Assembly (NCBI GenBank): GCA_004102785.1
Contig: SCEJ01000003.1
Coordinates: forward strand, 84,267 to 148,266
Length of the DNA stretch: 64,000 nucleotides
Direction of reading: 5' to 3'
Source of the DNA: Muribaculaceae bacterium Isolate-013 (NCI)
GTDB taxonomy: Bacteria > Bacteroidota > Bacteroidia > Bacteroidales > Muribaculaceae
Every line of letters starts with the position of its first letter. Position 1 is the first letter of the stretch. The position numbers and the translations under genes are program-made. Under the pieces are notes generated by a model. It was not told the DNA's origin and ran no database searches. It was given only the letters and a program-made list of their open reading frames with translations. Positions 35,632-43,933 of this stretch are shown here, piece after piece.

Positions 35632-35991
35632 ATGGCAGTTATAACTTTTGAAGACCTCGATGCTTGGCGAGAGAGTATGAAGCTCGTCAAGGACGTTTAC
35701 GCACTCACAAAGAAATTTCCACAGGAGGAACGATTTGGCTTGACAAGTCAGGTGCAAAGGGCGGTTGTTTCTATTCCGTCGAACATCGCAGAGGGGCATG
35801 GAAGATATTCTAAATCTGAATTTGCAAATTTTGTGTCTATCTCACACGGCTCTCTAAATGAAGTGAGGACACAAATACGTATTGCTCAAATGCTTGGCTA
35901 CATTTCCGATAATGAGGCAAATGACATCATAGCCAAATGCACTACTATTGGAAAAATCCTCGGAGGATTGATGAAATCACTTAAACAATAG
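35632..35991 (+). CDS. Four-helix bundle protein (23S rRNA intervening-sequence protein family)
   Basis: The 119-residue protein (MAVITFEDLDAWRESMKLVKDVYALTKKFP) carries the family signature: FGLTSQVQRAVVSIPSNIAEGHGR (about residues 43-66), then FVSISHGSLNEVRTQIRIAQMLGYIS. The family (TIGR02436-type) was first seen within 23S rRNA intervening sequences and is frequent in Bacteroidetes and mobile DNA; its biochemical role is unknown. It is on the plus strand among minus-strand head-tail genes and has its own promoter, so it is cargo. A start at 35593 would read through the promoter and repeat. Confidence 0.88.
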   Translation: MAVITFEDLDAWRESMKLVKDVYALTKKFPQEERFGLTSQVQRAVVSIPSNIAEGHGRYSKSEFANFVSISHGSLNEVRTQIRIAQMLGYISDNEANDIIAKCTTIGKILGGLMKSLKQ

Positions 35992-36006
35992 GTATTCAAC
36001 GGGTTT

Positions 36007-36513
36007 CTAATCCCCGGTCACCCATTCCTCTTTACAATAGCGTAGATCTGTAAAACAGTCTACCGCTATTGTAAAGTATGCGCCGGCAGCTCCCGAGAAA
36101 AAATAGCGGTCTATCTCGTTGAACGATATTCGGGGGTCGAGGTAGATGCAGTTCTGCTCCAAACGGACTTTTTCGAGTATAAGGCGTGTGGCGAATTGGC
36201 GGAACAGCTCGCGCATGGTTGCCATACATTCGGCCCGTGCCTCCATATCTTCGGCGGCGTGTCGCATGGCGAAGAATACGGTCTTGATGCGGCGAGTGCG
36301 AGGTGTGTTGTTGAGGTCGGTGTAGCCGTCGGCTACGTCCGACACGCAGACAAATGCAGCGGTGTTCTGCATTTGCGCGACGGCTTCCTCGAAGCCCTCC
36401 AAACCGCTGACGCGGCAGAAGGTGAAGCCTTCGGCCAGAGCGAGGCGGTTGGCGGCGGTCAATTTCTCGAAAAATTTATCAGCCGCCCACGTTCCTTTGA
36501 GTTGGGCTGTCAT
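36007..36513 (-). CDS. Phage structural protein of the connector/tail region, hypothetical
   Basis: The 168-residue protein (MTAQLKGTWAADKFFEKLTAANRLALAEGFTFCRVSG) has mixed helix and strand with no recognised family. LNNTPRTRRIKTVFFAMRHAAEDMEARAECMATMRELFRQF is its most distinctive segment. It overlaps the upstream 253-residue gene by four bases and belongs to the head-tail module downstream of portal. Its 5' neighbour is read from the late-type promoter at 37295-37329, so it is probably co-transcribed. Confidence 0.55.
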   Translation of the reverse strand: MTAQLKGTWAADKFFEKLTAANRLALAEGFTFCRVSGLEGFEEAVAQMQNTAAFVCVSDVADGYTDLNNTPRTRRIKTVFFAMRHAAEDMEARAECMATMRELFRQFATRLILEKVRLEQNCIYLDPRISFNEIDRYFFSGAAGAYFTIAVDCFTDLRYCKEEWVTGD

Positions 36514-37271
36514 TTCTTGTTGAGTTGGGAGTTGAGCTGTTTGTACTCACGGGCTTGCGCATTTAGCTCGGTAAGTGCGCGGTGAGTATCGAGGGCGAGG
36601 ACTTCGGCCTCTTTTGTGACATCGCCTTTGGTGAGGGCACGGATTTGTGCGTTCACGGCATCTTCGATGCGGGAACGGGAAATTGGGGATTGGGAATTGG
36701 CAAGCAGGTTTCCGTCTTCCGTTTCCGGGTTTCCAGAAAAGAAGTCGGAGTATCGGCTTGCGAGCGAGGATTTGAGCGATGCGACCCAGTAGAAAATGGC
36801 GATGCGCTCGTCGGGGGCGAGCGGTGTCTTGATGCCGGGGTATACCACCGAGGCGATTTCGTCGAGCAGTGTATCGTCCTGTGTTTGGAGATAGCCTTGG
36901 TAGAGGTTATCGACGATGATGTATTGCTCAAATGGCACCTCGTCGAAGTCGGCGGCGATGCCGGGGCGGTGTTTGAGTTTTACGGGGCGAATTGGAGAAG
37001 TCGGGAGCGAGCCGAGCCAATCGAGGTTCGGGAGCAGTTCGGCGAGTGTGAGCGGCGTAACCTCGAAAAGGAAGCGTCCTTTTCGGAGCAGGTAGCCGTC
37101 GGTGTTTTGCTTGCCAATAACTTTGGTGCCCGTCCAATGGAGCAAGCAAAGAGTCTTCACCTCGTCGGAGGTGAAATTTTGAGCGAGCAGTTGATAAACA
37201 TAGCGTAGCTGTTTATCGGAGAGTTCGTGCCACCCCTGCGGCACGATGAAATTTATTGAAATTGTCTGCAT
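36510..37271 (-). CDS. Phage head-tail module protein with in-frame repeat insertion
   Basis: The 253-residue protein starts MQTISINFIVPQGWHELSDKQLRYVYQLLAQNFTSDEVKTLCLLHW. At about residues 185-203 an in-frame heptanucleotide-repeat insertion encodes GNLLANSQSPISRSR; the rest resumes as helical sequence (IEDAVNAQIRALTKGDVTKEAEVLALDTHRALTELNAQAREYKQL). It is the first gene after a late-type promoter and overlaps the next gene. No family recognised. The insertion appears tolerated because it lies in a linker. Confidence 0.6.
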   Translation of the reverse strand: MQTISINFIVPQGWHELSDKQLRYVYQLLAQNFTSDEVKTLCLLHWTGTKVIGKQNTDGYLLRKGRFLFEVTPLTLAELLPNLDWLGSLPTSPIRPVKLKHRPGIAADFDEVPFEQYIIVDNLYQGYLQTQDDTLLDEIASVVYPGIKTPLAPDERIAIFYWVASLKSSLASRYSDFFSGNPETEDGNLLANSQSPISRSRIEDAVNAQIRALTKGDVTKEAEVLALDTHRALTELNAQAREYKQLNSQLNKK

Positions 37272-37294
37272 AGAAAAAGGGCTTTAACGCACTG

Positions 37295-37329
37295 CGAAAG
37301 TACGGTAAAGCCCTCTATGCGGAAAAGAC
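37295..37329 (-). promoter_or_regulatory. Phage late-type promoter, copy 4 (253-residue gene)
   Basis: GTCTTTTC-N19-TACTTTCG on the minus strand. The -7 region lies in an inverted repeat GGGCTTTA/TAAAGCCC (37279-37313). A GACAGG/CCTGTC palindrome (37327-37340) abuts the box and the cargo gene stop. Confidence 0.65.
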
Positions 37330-37340
37330 AGGGGCCTGTC

Positions 37341-37667
37341 TTACATTTTTACTTTTGGATATTCACGAGGAAATAGTTTGTGGAGTACTTCTTGTTTCGA
37401 TGAGTTGATGATTTCTTTGTCGGATTTCAGAATTTCTCCATTCGGGAGCGAATATGTACGTTCAACCACAGTTCGGTTGGGGGCATCTTTAACTGCCGTA
37501 ACATTTGTTACCACAATAACTTCAACACCTCCGTCGGTATTACCCTTGCAAGGATTATTCTTTTGTGTCAGGTCAATTTCCGACCCATAATAATGAGCTG
37601 TGACAGTTTCCGCAGACAATGGGAGCACGGCACAAAGAGCGATGAATAGAGTGTAAAATATTTTCAT
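37341..37667 (-). CDS. Small secreted cargo protein
   Basis: The 108-residue protein has a signal peptide (IFYTLFIALCAVLPLSAETVTA) and a short mature part (VEVIVVTNVTAVKDAPNRTVVERTYSLPNGEILKSDKEIINSSKQEVL). No cysteine pair or known domain. It is read from its own TATATTTG element (37738-37745), and its stop lies 12 bases from the late-type promoter box of the next operon. A lysogen-expressed periplasmic or surface protein of unknown role. Confidence 0.6.
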   Translation of the reverse strand: MKIFYTLFIALCAVLPLSAETVTAHYYGSEIDLTQKNNPCKGNTDGGVEVIVVTNVTAVKDAPNRTVVERTYSLPNGEILKSDKEIINSSKQEVLHKLFPREYPKVKM

Positions 37668-37737
37668 ATTATTATAGCTAATTTATGTTATAACAGACTA
37701 TGCTGTAAAATTGTTCGCGTGAAGTGATATATCTTTG

Positions 37738-37745
37738 CAAATATA
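37738..37745 (-). promoter_or_regulatory. -7 element of the small secreted cargo gene
   Basis: Minus-strand TATATTTG, about 70 bases before the ATG. Confidence 0.45.
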
Positions 37746-37849
37746 GGGATAAATTCTACAATAGACAAATAATAAGTTGAAGCAAAATATATTATGGCCT
37801 CCGGTTCAGTCGTCGCTTGCGTGGAGGCTTATGTTGGCTACGGGTATGC

Positions 37850-38689
37850 TCAAAAGAAGTAGCCGGAGGCTTCTTTGCGGTTGCGGAACGTCGGGGGCGT
37901 GAACAATCGGGCGGTGTCGGAGCTGTGCCATTCGGGAAAATCGGTCGGGCGGTGGCGTATGATGTTGACTATATCGGCGAGGCGTCGGCTGTTGAACGTG
38001 CCTTTATGCAGGTAGGCTATGAGCTGCGCCTTGATTTGGCGGACTACATCGTGGCGGACTGGTGGCAGATCTCCGCGCAGGTTATCTGCCCGGAGCGCTG
38101 ACATCAGTTCCGGCGACAACCATTCCTCGGCCAACGATGCCTCCAAGTCTATGATTTGGGGGCGGAGTTCGAGGTAACGCTCCCAGTTGGGGGAATTGGA
38201 AATTGGGGATTGGGCGACAATTTCCAAAGTCGGAAAGAGGGTTGCGCCGAAGAAAGCGGCTTGCCCGGAGTTGAGCCACCGGCTCGCGCCCGGCAGCTCG
38301 GGCAAGAGCGCGGCGATGCAGTCGTCGCGGTGGGTCAGCATAGAGCCGACAAGTCGGTCGACACGCATCTTCGATGCGGCGACGAGGTTTTGGGTGCCGA
38401 CGGTGGCGAAGCCGTTGGGTGTAAGCACAAGGTCGAGCGAGGGTATGGCACGGCGCATGGCGTCGGCGACGACGAGCCGGGCGGTGGCTATGCGGATAGG
38501 GTTGCTATCCGTGTAGCCGCAGATTGTGTTGTAGGTCGGCTCGGAAGTGAAAGTGTCCTTGACCCACGCTTCGGCGAGGTCGAGGAAGGGAGCGAGCTTG
38601 TCAAAGAGCGGCGTTTCGCCTTTGACTGTGATTAGGCTGTTGGGAATTAAGGCCGTCAGTTCCTCGTTGCTGTTGATTATCTTTGCCAT
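37850..38689 (-). CDS. Phage structural protein downstream of portal (DUF6712-like)
   Basis: The 279-residue protein begins MAKIINSNEELTALIPNSLITVKGETPLFDKLAPFLDLAEAWVKDTF, which resembles the DUF6712 proteins of Bacteroidales phages (assignment from memory, unverified). An in-frame heptanucleotide repeat inserts AQSPISNSPNW near residue 160. It directly follows the portal gene and probably belongs to the head-neck structure. Confidence 0.6.
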   Translation of the reverse strand: MAKIINSNEELTALIPNSLITVKGETPLFDKLAPFLDLAEAWVKDTFTSEPTYNTICGYTDSNPIRIATARLVVADAMRRAIPSLDLVLTPNGFATVGTQNLVAASKMRVDRLVGSMLTHRDDCIAALLPELPGASRWLNSGQAAFFGATLFPTLEIVAQSPISNSPNWERYLELRPQIIDLEASLAEEWLSPELMSALRADNLRGDLPPVRHDVVRQIKAQLIAYLHKGTFNSRRLADIVNIIRHRPTDFPEWHSSDTARLFTPPTFRNRKEASGYFF

Positions 38690-38725
38690 AATGTTGTATC
38701 AGGTAAGAGTATTGAAGTGAATACT

Positions 38726-40111
38726 TTACGCCTTGTCACCCGTGACTTTGACTTCTTTTGCGTCTTGGTGTTCGTCGAGGGTGGTTAATTGGATAAAGGG
38801 CACATCGACGGTGACGCCCTGCCAGGCGTTGAATTTGATAATGATGCGGTGGACGGTAAAGAGCAGGTCGTGGTATGGCTTTTGGAGAGCCTGGGCTATG
38901 GTGTACAGCTCGCGCTTGTCGGAGCCGGAGTTGTTGGTCTGCGCCTTTCCGGGCACGGAGCCGACGAGGTTTGAGTGGACGCGCATAGTGAAGCATATCA
39001 TATTGATAGCTTCCTGAATGTCGGTTTCCCAATCGCCGCCCTCTTTGGTGGCGTCGATTTTGTTTATCACAACGTCGTGCTGCTCCTTTCCGTCGGGAGT
39101 GATGTAGAACGTGGAAAACCACGCTTTGCCGGAGTTTTCCGCGCCGGTGAGAAAATCAAGAATTGATTGTTTCTCACGGACGATGCGCTCCTGTTGCTTG
39201 CGGCGGTCGGTGATGCCCTCGGCACGGAAAATCGACTCCCAATATTTGGCGGAGATTTCGATTTGGTATTTTATGGGAGCGTGGTTTTTGAGCTTCGCTT
39301 CCTTTGCTATGCCGATGAGCTGCTTGATGTTGTACCATTTGCCCCGGAACAGCGAGGCATAGTAAGGTATGGGGTAATAGGTGGAGTCAACGGTGGGTAT
39401 GCGGCTCACGATTGCGAATTTTCGCAATCGTGGGGAATTGGGGATTGGGGATTGGGTACCGGGGGGCAGGTTTCTTGTTCCCGGTTTCCGCTCGCGCTCC
39501 AAGCGAGCTTGCAGATCACGCCACGGCGCGGAGGGGTCGAGCAGGTCTATGACCTCGATGTCGGAGGGAGAAGCGACGCACTTACGCCAGTTGGCGTAAA
39601 GGACGGAGGGGATTTTGCCGACGGTGTCGGCAGGGGCGAAGCGGCAGTAACAGGCTTCCTTACGCAAGAGGCGCACAATCTTTGTGCCGTCCTCGTTGAG
39701 AATAAGCACACTGACGGCAAAGCCGAAGTGCTTGAAGTCCTGACTGACGCCGAGGAAGTATGCGGCGAGGTCGTTGTCGAGAAGGAAGTCCTCGACTTCT
39801 TGTTTTACGGCATCGGAGGCGATGCACGTATCATACCGCAACCCTGCGCCATAGCAGACCTCGGCGTTGAAGCATTGGCAGGTGGCGAGGGTTTCGTCTT
39901 TCTCTATGAGGTCGAGAATATCGAAAGGCATCTGATTGTCGCCGCCCCACGGGATATAGGAGAGCTTATCGTCTATGAGCGTCGGCACTATGTCGGTGTC
40001 CTCACGGAACACCGACTGCGAATTGACGGTGAACGCTGCACGGGCTTCAAGACCGGGCAGCTGCTCCACGGAGCTGAAATTTAAGTCGTCGGGGAAAAAA
40101 GAAAAGTCCAT
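38726..40111 (-). CDS. Phage portal protein
   Basis: The 461-residue protein starts MDFSFFPDDLNFSSVEQLPG. Portal-like features include YIPWGGDNQMPFDILDLIEKDETLATCQCFNAEVCYGAGLRY, AKEAKLKNHAPIKYQIEISAKYWESIF and DWETDIQEAINMICFTMRVHSNLVGSVPGKAQTNNSGSDKRELYTIAQAL. The portal forms the dodecameric DNA gateway of the capsid. A heptanucleotide-repeat insertion around residues 210-230 adds GTRNLPPGTQSPIPNSPRL in frame. The first 19 codons are duplicated upstream at 40670-40726. It has a late-type promoter 20 bases upstream. Confidence 0.8.
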   Translation of the reverse strand: MDFSFFPDDLNFSSVEQLPGLEARAAFTVNSQSVFREDTDIVPTLIDDKLSYIPWGGDNQMPFDILDLIEKDETLATCQCFNAEVCYGAGLRYDTCIASDAVKQEVEDFLLDNDLAAYFLGVSQDFKHFGFAVSVLILNEDGTKIVRLLRKEACYCRFAPADTVGKIPSVLYANWRKCVASPSDIEVIDLLDPSAPWRDLQARLERERKPGTRNLPPGTQSPIPNSPRLRKFAIVSRIPTVDSTYYPIPYYASLFRGKWYNIKQLIGIAKEAKLKNHAPIKYQIEISAKYWESIFRAEGITDRRKQQERIVREKQSILDFLTGAENSGKAWFSTFYITPDGKEQHDVVINKIDATKEGGDWETDIQEAINMICFTMRVHSNLVGSVPGKAQTNNSGSDKRELYTIAQALQKPYHDLLFTVHRIIIKFNAWQGVTVDVPFIQLTTLDEHQDAKEVKVTGDKA

Positions 40112-40130
40112 AACATTGAGGTTGGTTGCT

Positions 40131-40165
40131 CAAAGTTATGGACGATATGATGAGCGCGAAAAGAC
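40131..40165 (-). promoter_or_regulatory. Phage late-type promoter, copy 5 (portal)
   Basis: GTCTTTTC-N19-TAACTTTG on the minus strand, 19 bases before the portal ATG. A GTCCATAAC/GTTATGGAC inverted repeat joins the -7 box to the start codon. Confidence 0.78.
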
Positions 40166-40167
40166 GC

Positions 40168-40587
40168 TTATTTCTTTGAAGTCTTGAAAAATTTTATGCG
40201 TTTTAATATATGTCCAATGCCTACCGCCAACATTAAAAATCCAATCTTGCCGTGCACTCCACCAAGAATAGAATGGTGATTAGAAATGAGCCAATGGATA
40301 AAGGTTGCGATGCCAAGAATAATGGTTGCGAGAAACAAATACCATAAAATACGCGTAACGGGCTTTTTTAATTTATTAAATCTGGCAAACCAGTTACACC
40401 ATTTGAAATGGAGATAGATGTGTAAAATAACTAAGAGAGAAAATAACAAGCCAATAAACACATGAAGCCATACCGGCAATAAACCTCTGCTTCCTGTGGC
40501 TTCAAGTTGAATACTGGAAGTTAATATGAGTAAACAAAATATTAGTAATGCCCAATTGCAAATTTTCAGTTTTTCAAGATGTTTCAT
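40168..40587 (-). CDS. Four-helix membrane cargo protein
   Basis: The 139-residue protein has four hydrophobic helices (WALLIFCLLILTSSIQLEA; LPVWLHVFIGLLFSLLVILHIYL; ILWYLFLATIILGIATFIHWLI; IGFLMLAVGIGHIL), paired with conserved-looking histidines (VWLHV, ILHIYLH, FIHWL). The layout resembles DUF4405 or cytochrome b-like membrane domains. It has its own TAACTTTG promoter (40592-40599) four bases from its ATG, and its stop is two bases from the portal promoter box. It sits between duplicated phage sequence, so it is an inserted cargo gene. Confidence 0.68.
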   Translation of the reverse strand: MKHLEKLKICNWALLIFCLLILTSSIQLEATGSRGLLPVWLHVFIGLLFSLLVILHIYLHFKWCNWFARFNKLKKPVTRILWYLFLATIILGIATFIHWLISNHHSILGGVHGKIGFLMLAVGIGHILKRIKFFKTSKK

Positions 40588-40591
40588 ACTA

Positions 40592-40599
40592 CAAAGTTA
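40592..40599 (-). promoter_or_regulatory. -7 element of the membrane cargo gene (leaderless arrangement)
   Basis: Minus-strand TAACTTTG only four bases from the ATG at 40587. Confidence 0.55.
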
Positions 40600-40617
40600 C
40601 TTATTTTCTGCGAACTA

Positions 40618-40726
40618 TCAAAGAAAAACTTCGAGGCCGTTAATGCGGAAGATGCAGCAGTCGCGCAGACGGCAGCTGCTCCACGGAGCTGAAATTGAGG
40701 TCGTCGGGATAAAAAGAAAAGTCCAT
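40618..40726 (-). pseudogene. Fusion scar: truncated portal 5' end joined to the 3' end of the 76-residue gene
   Basis: Minus-strand 40726-40670 repeats the portal start (MDFSFYPDDLNFSSVEQLP), then the sequence changes to a copy of the last codons of the gene at 42133 (CIFRINGLEVFL, stop at 40618). Neither piece is functional. The late promoter is also duplicated just upstream. Confidence 0.85.
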
Positions 40727-40745
40727 AACATTGAGGTTGGTTGCT

Positions 40746-40780
40746 CAAAGTTATGGACGATATGATGAGCGCGAAAAGAC
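40746..40780 (-). promoter_or_regulatory. Phage late-type promoter, copy 6 (duplicate upstream of the portal scar)
   Basis: GTCTTTTC-N19-TAACTTTG, near identical to copy 5 including the inverted repeat. It now reads into the truncated portal and the membrane cargo gene. Confidence 0.75.
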
Positions 40781-40782
40781 GC

Positions 40783-42060
40783 TTACTTCCTAATCATATT
40801 CAAGGCGGCGTTTATCACATTATCTTCGCCGAAGATTATACTCTCATCTTCCAATACAACTATGTCAGGTTGAATGCCAACACCTATAAATTCTGTACCG
40901 TCGGCAAGGCGTTCATGCCGCGTACATATTCTGCCGTAGTAGCCCCAACCGAGGTCTATCATTATAGGATTGCCTGTACTTCCGCCTGTTGGTGTACCCA
41001 TTACGATACCTCTTTTTGCATTTTTGAATAGAACTGCAAAATCCTCTGCGGCAGAGAAAGTGCAGGCGTTAACAAGAAGTATAATTGGCTTGTCATATTT
41101 TGGCACCTCACTGGTGAGCATAAAAAACGGAGTTATCGACTGCGACGGTTCGGAAACAGTATGCCATTTTTTACCCCAAGAAGCATAAGCGGCATCATAT
41201 CGCGGTGTGTCCCATGCCGCTTGTGGAATAGAGTCGGTGGCCAAAAGCATCATAATTCGTTCCCCGACCTTACTATTTCCGCCATTGTTCTCACGAATAT
41301 CTATAATAAGGCCGTCTGTGTTAAGTATTTTTTGTTCATATAGGTCAGCAAAAGTTCCCATGTTAAAATCGTTTGTCTGAAACGATGGAATTTTTAGATA
41401 CCCTATATTACCCGGCAGGGAGTCAAACGAAATTTCCCTACTTGGGTTTACAATACCCCAAGGAGATTGTCGTTGGTCGACAATCTCGAATTTCTCACCG
41501 TTACCATTTCTGAATGTCACTGTTATAGCCTCACCACGAGCACCTTTTGTAAGGTTTATGCTGTTGAAGGGATAATAGTCCGACCATTGCTGTGTAGAAG
41601 AGGCAATATATGGAACAACATATTTATTGCCATAGTCAATAACTGGCATTCCGTTGATTGCGATTATTTCAGTGCCTTTCTTTACTCCTTTCCGAGTGTA
41701 TTCGTCGGAGTAAACCCCGGTGACAAAAACCTTGTCACCGATGCGTCTTTGTGAAATAGGAGCATACGTTACATCTGCGCTGAAATTGATGCTTGTGTGA
41801 CCGTCGTGCAGACGATTGGCGAGAAGTTGAAGCTGTTGGCTGAATTCCTCATCACTTGCTGTGTTGACAATGTTAGGAAGCTCCGCACGGCAAATGCTGT
41901 CGAAGTCTTGCGCAAAATTACCATATCCTGCATAATTGTATTTTACCTCCGAAGCAAAACGCGTAGCTATTGCAGCCTTTTGGTACGGCTGCAAATCTGT
42001 TTTTGCATAGACACTCAAACCAAGCACTAATGCAGTAAGAAATAATGATAATGATTTCAT
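40783..42060 (-). CDS. S41-family (C-terminal processing type) serine protease, secreted cargo
   Basis: The 425-residue protein starts MKSLSLFLTALVLGLSVYAKT (signal peptide). A helical N-terminal domain precedes a PDZ-like region (GTEIIAINGMPVIDYG) and an S41 tail-specific-protease domain with DGLIIDIRENNGGNSKVGERIMMLLA and KPIILLVNACTFSAAEDFAVLFKNAKRGIVMGTPTGGSTGNP. The catalytic serine is in NACTFSAAED and the expected general base is a lysine nearby. It is read from TACCTTTG (42112-42119), and its stop lies two bases from a duplicated late promoter. Lysogen-expressed cargo; the substrate is unknown. Confidence 0.85.
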   Translation of the reverse strand: MKSLSLFLTALVLGLSVYAKTDLQPYQKAAIATRFASEVKYNYAGYGNFAQDFDSICRAELPNIVNTASDEEFSQQLQLLANRLHDGHTSINFSADVTYAPISQRRIGDKVFVTGVYSDEYTRKGVKKGTEIIAINGMPVIDYGNKYVVPYIASSTQQWSDYYPFNSINLTKGARGEAITVTFRNGNGEKFEIVDQRQSPWGIVNPSREISFDSLPGNIGYLKIPSFQTNDFNMGTFADLYEQKILNTDGLIIDIRENNGGNSKVGERIMMLLATDSIPQAAWDTPRYDAAYASWGKKWHTVSEPSQSITPFFMLTSEVPKYDKPIILLVNACTFSAAEDFAVLFKNAKRGIVMGTPTGGSTGNPIMIDLGWGYYGRICTRHERLADGTEFIGVGIQPDIVVLEDESIIFGEDNVINAALNMIRK

Positions 42061-42111
42061 ATTTGATATATCTTTTCTTATATGACGCTCTAAACATGAA
42101 TAAATTACATA

Positions 42112-42119
42112 CAAAGGTA
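42112..42119 (-). promoter_or_regulatory. -7 element of the S41 protease cargo gene
   Basis: Minus-strand TACCTTTG, 51 bases before the ATG. Confidence 0.5.
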
Positions 42120-42132
42120 ATTATTTTTTTTG

Positions 42133-42363
42133 TTAGAGAAAAACATCGAGGCCGTTTATGCGGAAGATGCAGCAGTCGCGGACGCGGCGGCACTCGCCAG
42201 AAGCAAGGATTTTGACGTTTCGCCAGCCTCCGTAAAAGGCATATCGCAGGGATATGACGTTGCGGAGTTCGAGGATAGAGCCGTCGCTGCGCCATACTGA
42301 TAGGTCAACGGGGTCGCCGGAGTTGAGCATCGTGCGAGCGGTTGATATGTGGACTGCGTTCAT
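42133..42363 (-). CDS. Small phage protein upstream of portal, hypothetical
   Basis: The 76-residue protein (MNAVHISTARTMLNSGDPVDLSVWRSDGSILELRNVISLRYAFYGGWRNVKILASGECRRVRDCCIFRINGLDVFL) reads as a compact beta-rich domain with no recognised family. The copy of its last codons at 40618-40666 shows that it originally lay directly before portal. A cloverleaf-like RNA element lies just upstream of its start (42394-42480). Confidence 0.55.
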   Translation of the reverse strand: MNAVHISTARTMLNSGDPVDLSVWRSDGSILELRNVISLRYAFYGGWRNVKILASGECRRVRDCCIFRINGLDVFL

Positions 42364-42393
42364 AGTGTTATGAGATTGTGTGAGGTATTATCG

Positions 42394-42480
42394 CGTTAGG
42401 GATATAAGCCCGAATGGGTCAAGACCATAGGCTTGACGGCTTGCCGCATTAGCCCGACGGCGCTGTGGCGCCGGAACGCC
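42394..42480 (-). ncRNA. Cloverleaf-like structured element, copy A
   Basis: Minus-strand RNA with a closing stem GCGTT/AACGC, a GGCGCC-rich hairpin, a conserved GCTAATGCGGCAAGC segment, a GTCAAG/CTTGAC hairpin with an eight-base loop and a CCC/GGG hairpin. It shares most positions with copy B at 45858-45947, and stems differ by compensatory changes. It lies between the 368-residue gene stop and the 76-residue gene start. Confidence 0.6.
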
Positions 42481-42487
42481 AAAACCA

Positions 42488-43594
42488 TTAAGAGAAAGGG
42501 GGTTGGAAATGGGTGTCGAATATGCCGGGAGAGTATCGGGCGTTGAATTTGGGTCGGGTGTCCTTGAAGCGCCAAGTGAATTTCACGGAGTTGGGCTTGT
42601 CGTCGGTGTCGGAAAGTTCGGAGGTAAAATCGGTGATGAGGATTGGGAGCATAGCGTCAAAGTCGGTTTCGGCGAGGTTTGAGTCGGTGCCCCAGGGAAT
42701 ACGGACAACGGGAGAGGTAAGCATCTGCTCGACCTGCAAGCACTCGTCGGAGGTAAGAGGCGCGGACTGTACCTCGTATTCCTTTGCGGTGGTGACGTTG
42801 TAGAAGCGTGCGGATTTGCCGAGGGTGGCGATAGAGCGGTCGGCCTTGATTTTGTGGGTGGTGGCGTGAGGGAGTATGAGCTGTTCCGCGACGTTGAAGC
42901 AGTTAGTGTAATGGAAAGGGAGGGTGTCGGCGAGAGCCGGGTCGACAAATAGGGTCAGAGAACGCTCGCCGCACCGTGCGGTGACGGATAGCAGCGTGGG
43001 AGGTGTGGAGGCTTTGGTTGCGGCCTGTATCTTTGCGCGAACATCGGCGAGCAAGACGAACTCACGGTTTATGCCGTCGCCGTGCTGTATCATACCGTTG
43101 CCGGAAAGGACGTAGCGGTAGGTGGCGGTGTTGCCGTCGAGGGCGAGGTATGTAGCGTAGATGAAGAAAGCGATTGGCTCGCGGTCGGTGGCGAACCATT
43201 GCAGCTCGAAGAAGGTGTCGGGGGCGATGCGCCGGTAAGCGGAGAGGGTAAGGAAGTTTTCGAGGAGCCATTGCGAGGGGTCGTAGAGTCCGAGTGCGCG
43301 GTCGCAGTATATGACACGGAAGGAGTGTGAGGCGGCGGATCCGTCGGGTGCCGATGCCTCGATGATAAATTCGGAGAAATTGAGGTCGGGGTTTCCGGCC
43401 ATATATTGCTCGATGAGAGAAGCGATGTCGGCTACGGTGGCCGAGCCGTTATAAGTGTAGTACCGCTCGTCGAGCAGCACGTCCGCGCCTGTGGAGAGGC
43501 GGAAGTCGACGAAGTCTTGGTTGGTGAAGATGCTGACGTCGGGGAGGTCGGCGGAGAGCATCACCGTGGGGGTGTAGAAGCCTATCCGTATCAT
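42488..43594 (-). CDS. Phage structural protein, hypothetical
   Basis: The 368-residue protein starts MIRIGFYTPTVMLSADLPDVSIFTNQDFVDFRLSTGADVLLDERYYTYNGS and ends PKFNARYSPGIFDTHFQPPFS. The composition is beta-rich with no membrane segments or named domain. It is the first gene of a late operon (late-type promoter 43600-43634, with the ATG five bases from the -7 box) that originally continued to the 76-residue gene and portal. A virion protein is likely; the exact role is unknown. Confidence 0.6.
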   Translation of the reverse strand: MIRIGFYTPTVMLSADLPDVSIFTNQDFVDFRLSTGADVLLDERYYTYNGSATVADIASLIEQYMAGNPDLNFSEFIIEASAPDGSAASHSFRVIYCDRALGLYDPSQWLLENFLTLSAYRRIAPDTFFELQWFATDREPIAFFIYATYLALDGNTATYRYVLSGNGMIQHGDGINREFVLLADVRAKIQAATKASTPPTLLSVTARCGERSLTLFVDPALADTLPFHYTNCFNVAEQLILPHATTHKIKADRSIATLGKSARFYNVTTAKEYEVQSAPLTSDECLQVEQMLTSPVVRIPWGTDSNLAETDFDAMLPILITDFTSELSDTDDKPNSVKFTWRFKDTRPKFNARYSPGIFDTHFQPPFS

Positions 43595-43599
43595 AGGGG

Positions 43600-43634
43600 C
43601 AAAGTTAAGGAGGGTGGCGGCGAGGCGAAAAGAC
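43600..43634 (-). promoter_or_regulatory. Phage late-type promoter, copy 7 (368-residue gene)
   Basis: GTCTTTTC-N19-TAACTTTG on the minus strand. The ATG is only five bases from the -7 box, implying a leaderless late mRNA. Confidence 0.78.
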
Positions 43635-43679
43635 AGTCAGCGGTCGCTTCGGGAGGAAGCAACCGCTGTGTGGCAGTGG

Positions 43680-43880
43680 TTAAAGTGTCGTTATCGAATT
43701 TGTCTTGTCAATCTTGCAGAGGCGCAGGGTGTAAGACTTGCCGCCGAAGTTACTCTCTACCTTGATGAATTGCTCGCCGTCGCGCCAGCAGTAGAAAAGG
43801 GCGAGCCGCAGGGCATCGGTATCGGAGTCGGCGTAGAAGCGCCATGAGCCTTGTCGAGTGAAGCATTTGTATTCGTACAT
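43680..43880 (-). CDS. Small phage protein (66 residues)
   Basis: MYEYKCFTRQGSWRFYADSDTDALRLALFYCWRDGEQFIKVE starts at the ATG at 43880; a longer upstream frame is arginine-rich and implausible. The segment 'WRFYADSDTDALRLALFYCWRDGE' resembles the small domains with an aromatic strand plus 'A-DALRLA' helix seen in phage accessory proteins. It follows the 104-residue gene and ends before a late-type promoter. Function unknown; possibly an anti-host factor. Confidence 0.5.
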   Translation of the reverse strand: MYEYKCFTRQGSWRFYADSDTDALRLALFYCWRDGEQFIKVESNFGGKSYTLRLCKIDKTNSITTL

Positions 43881-43933
43881 CGTCGTGAGATTTATAAGGT
43901 TGGACTTCAAGGGGAGAGAGAAAGAGAGAGGCA

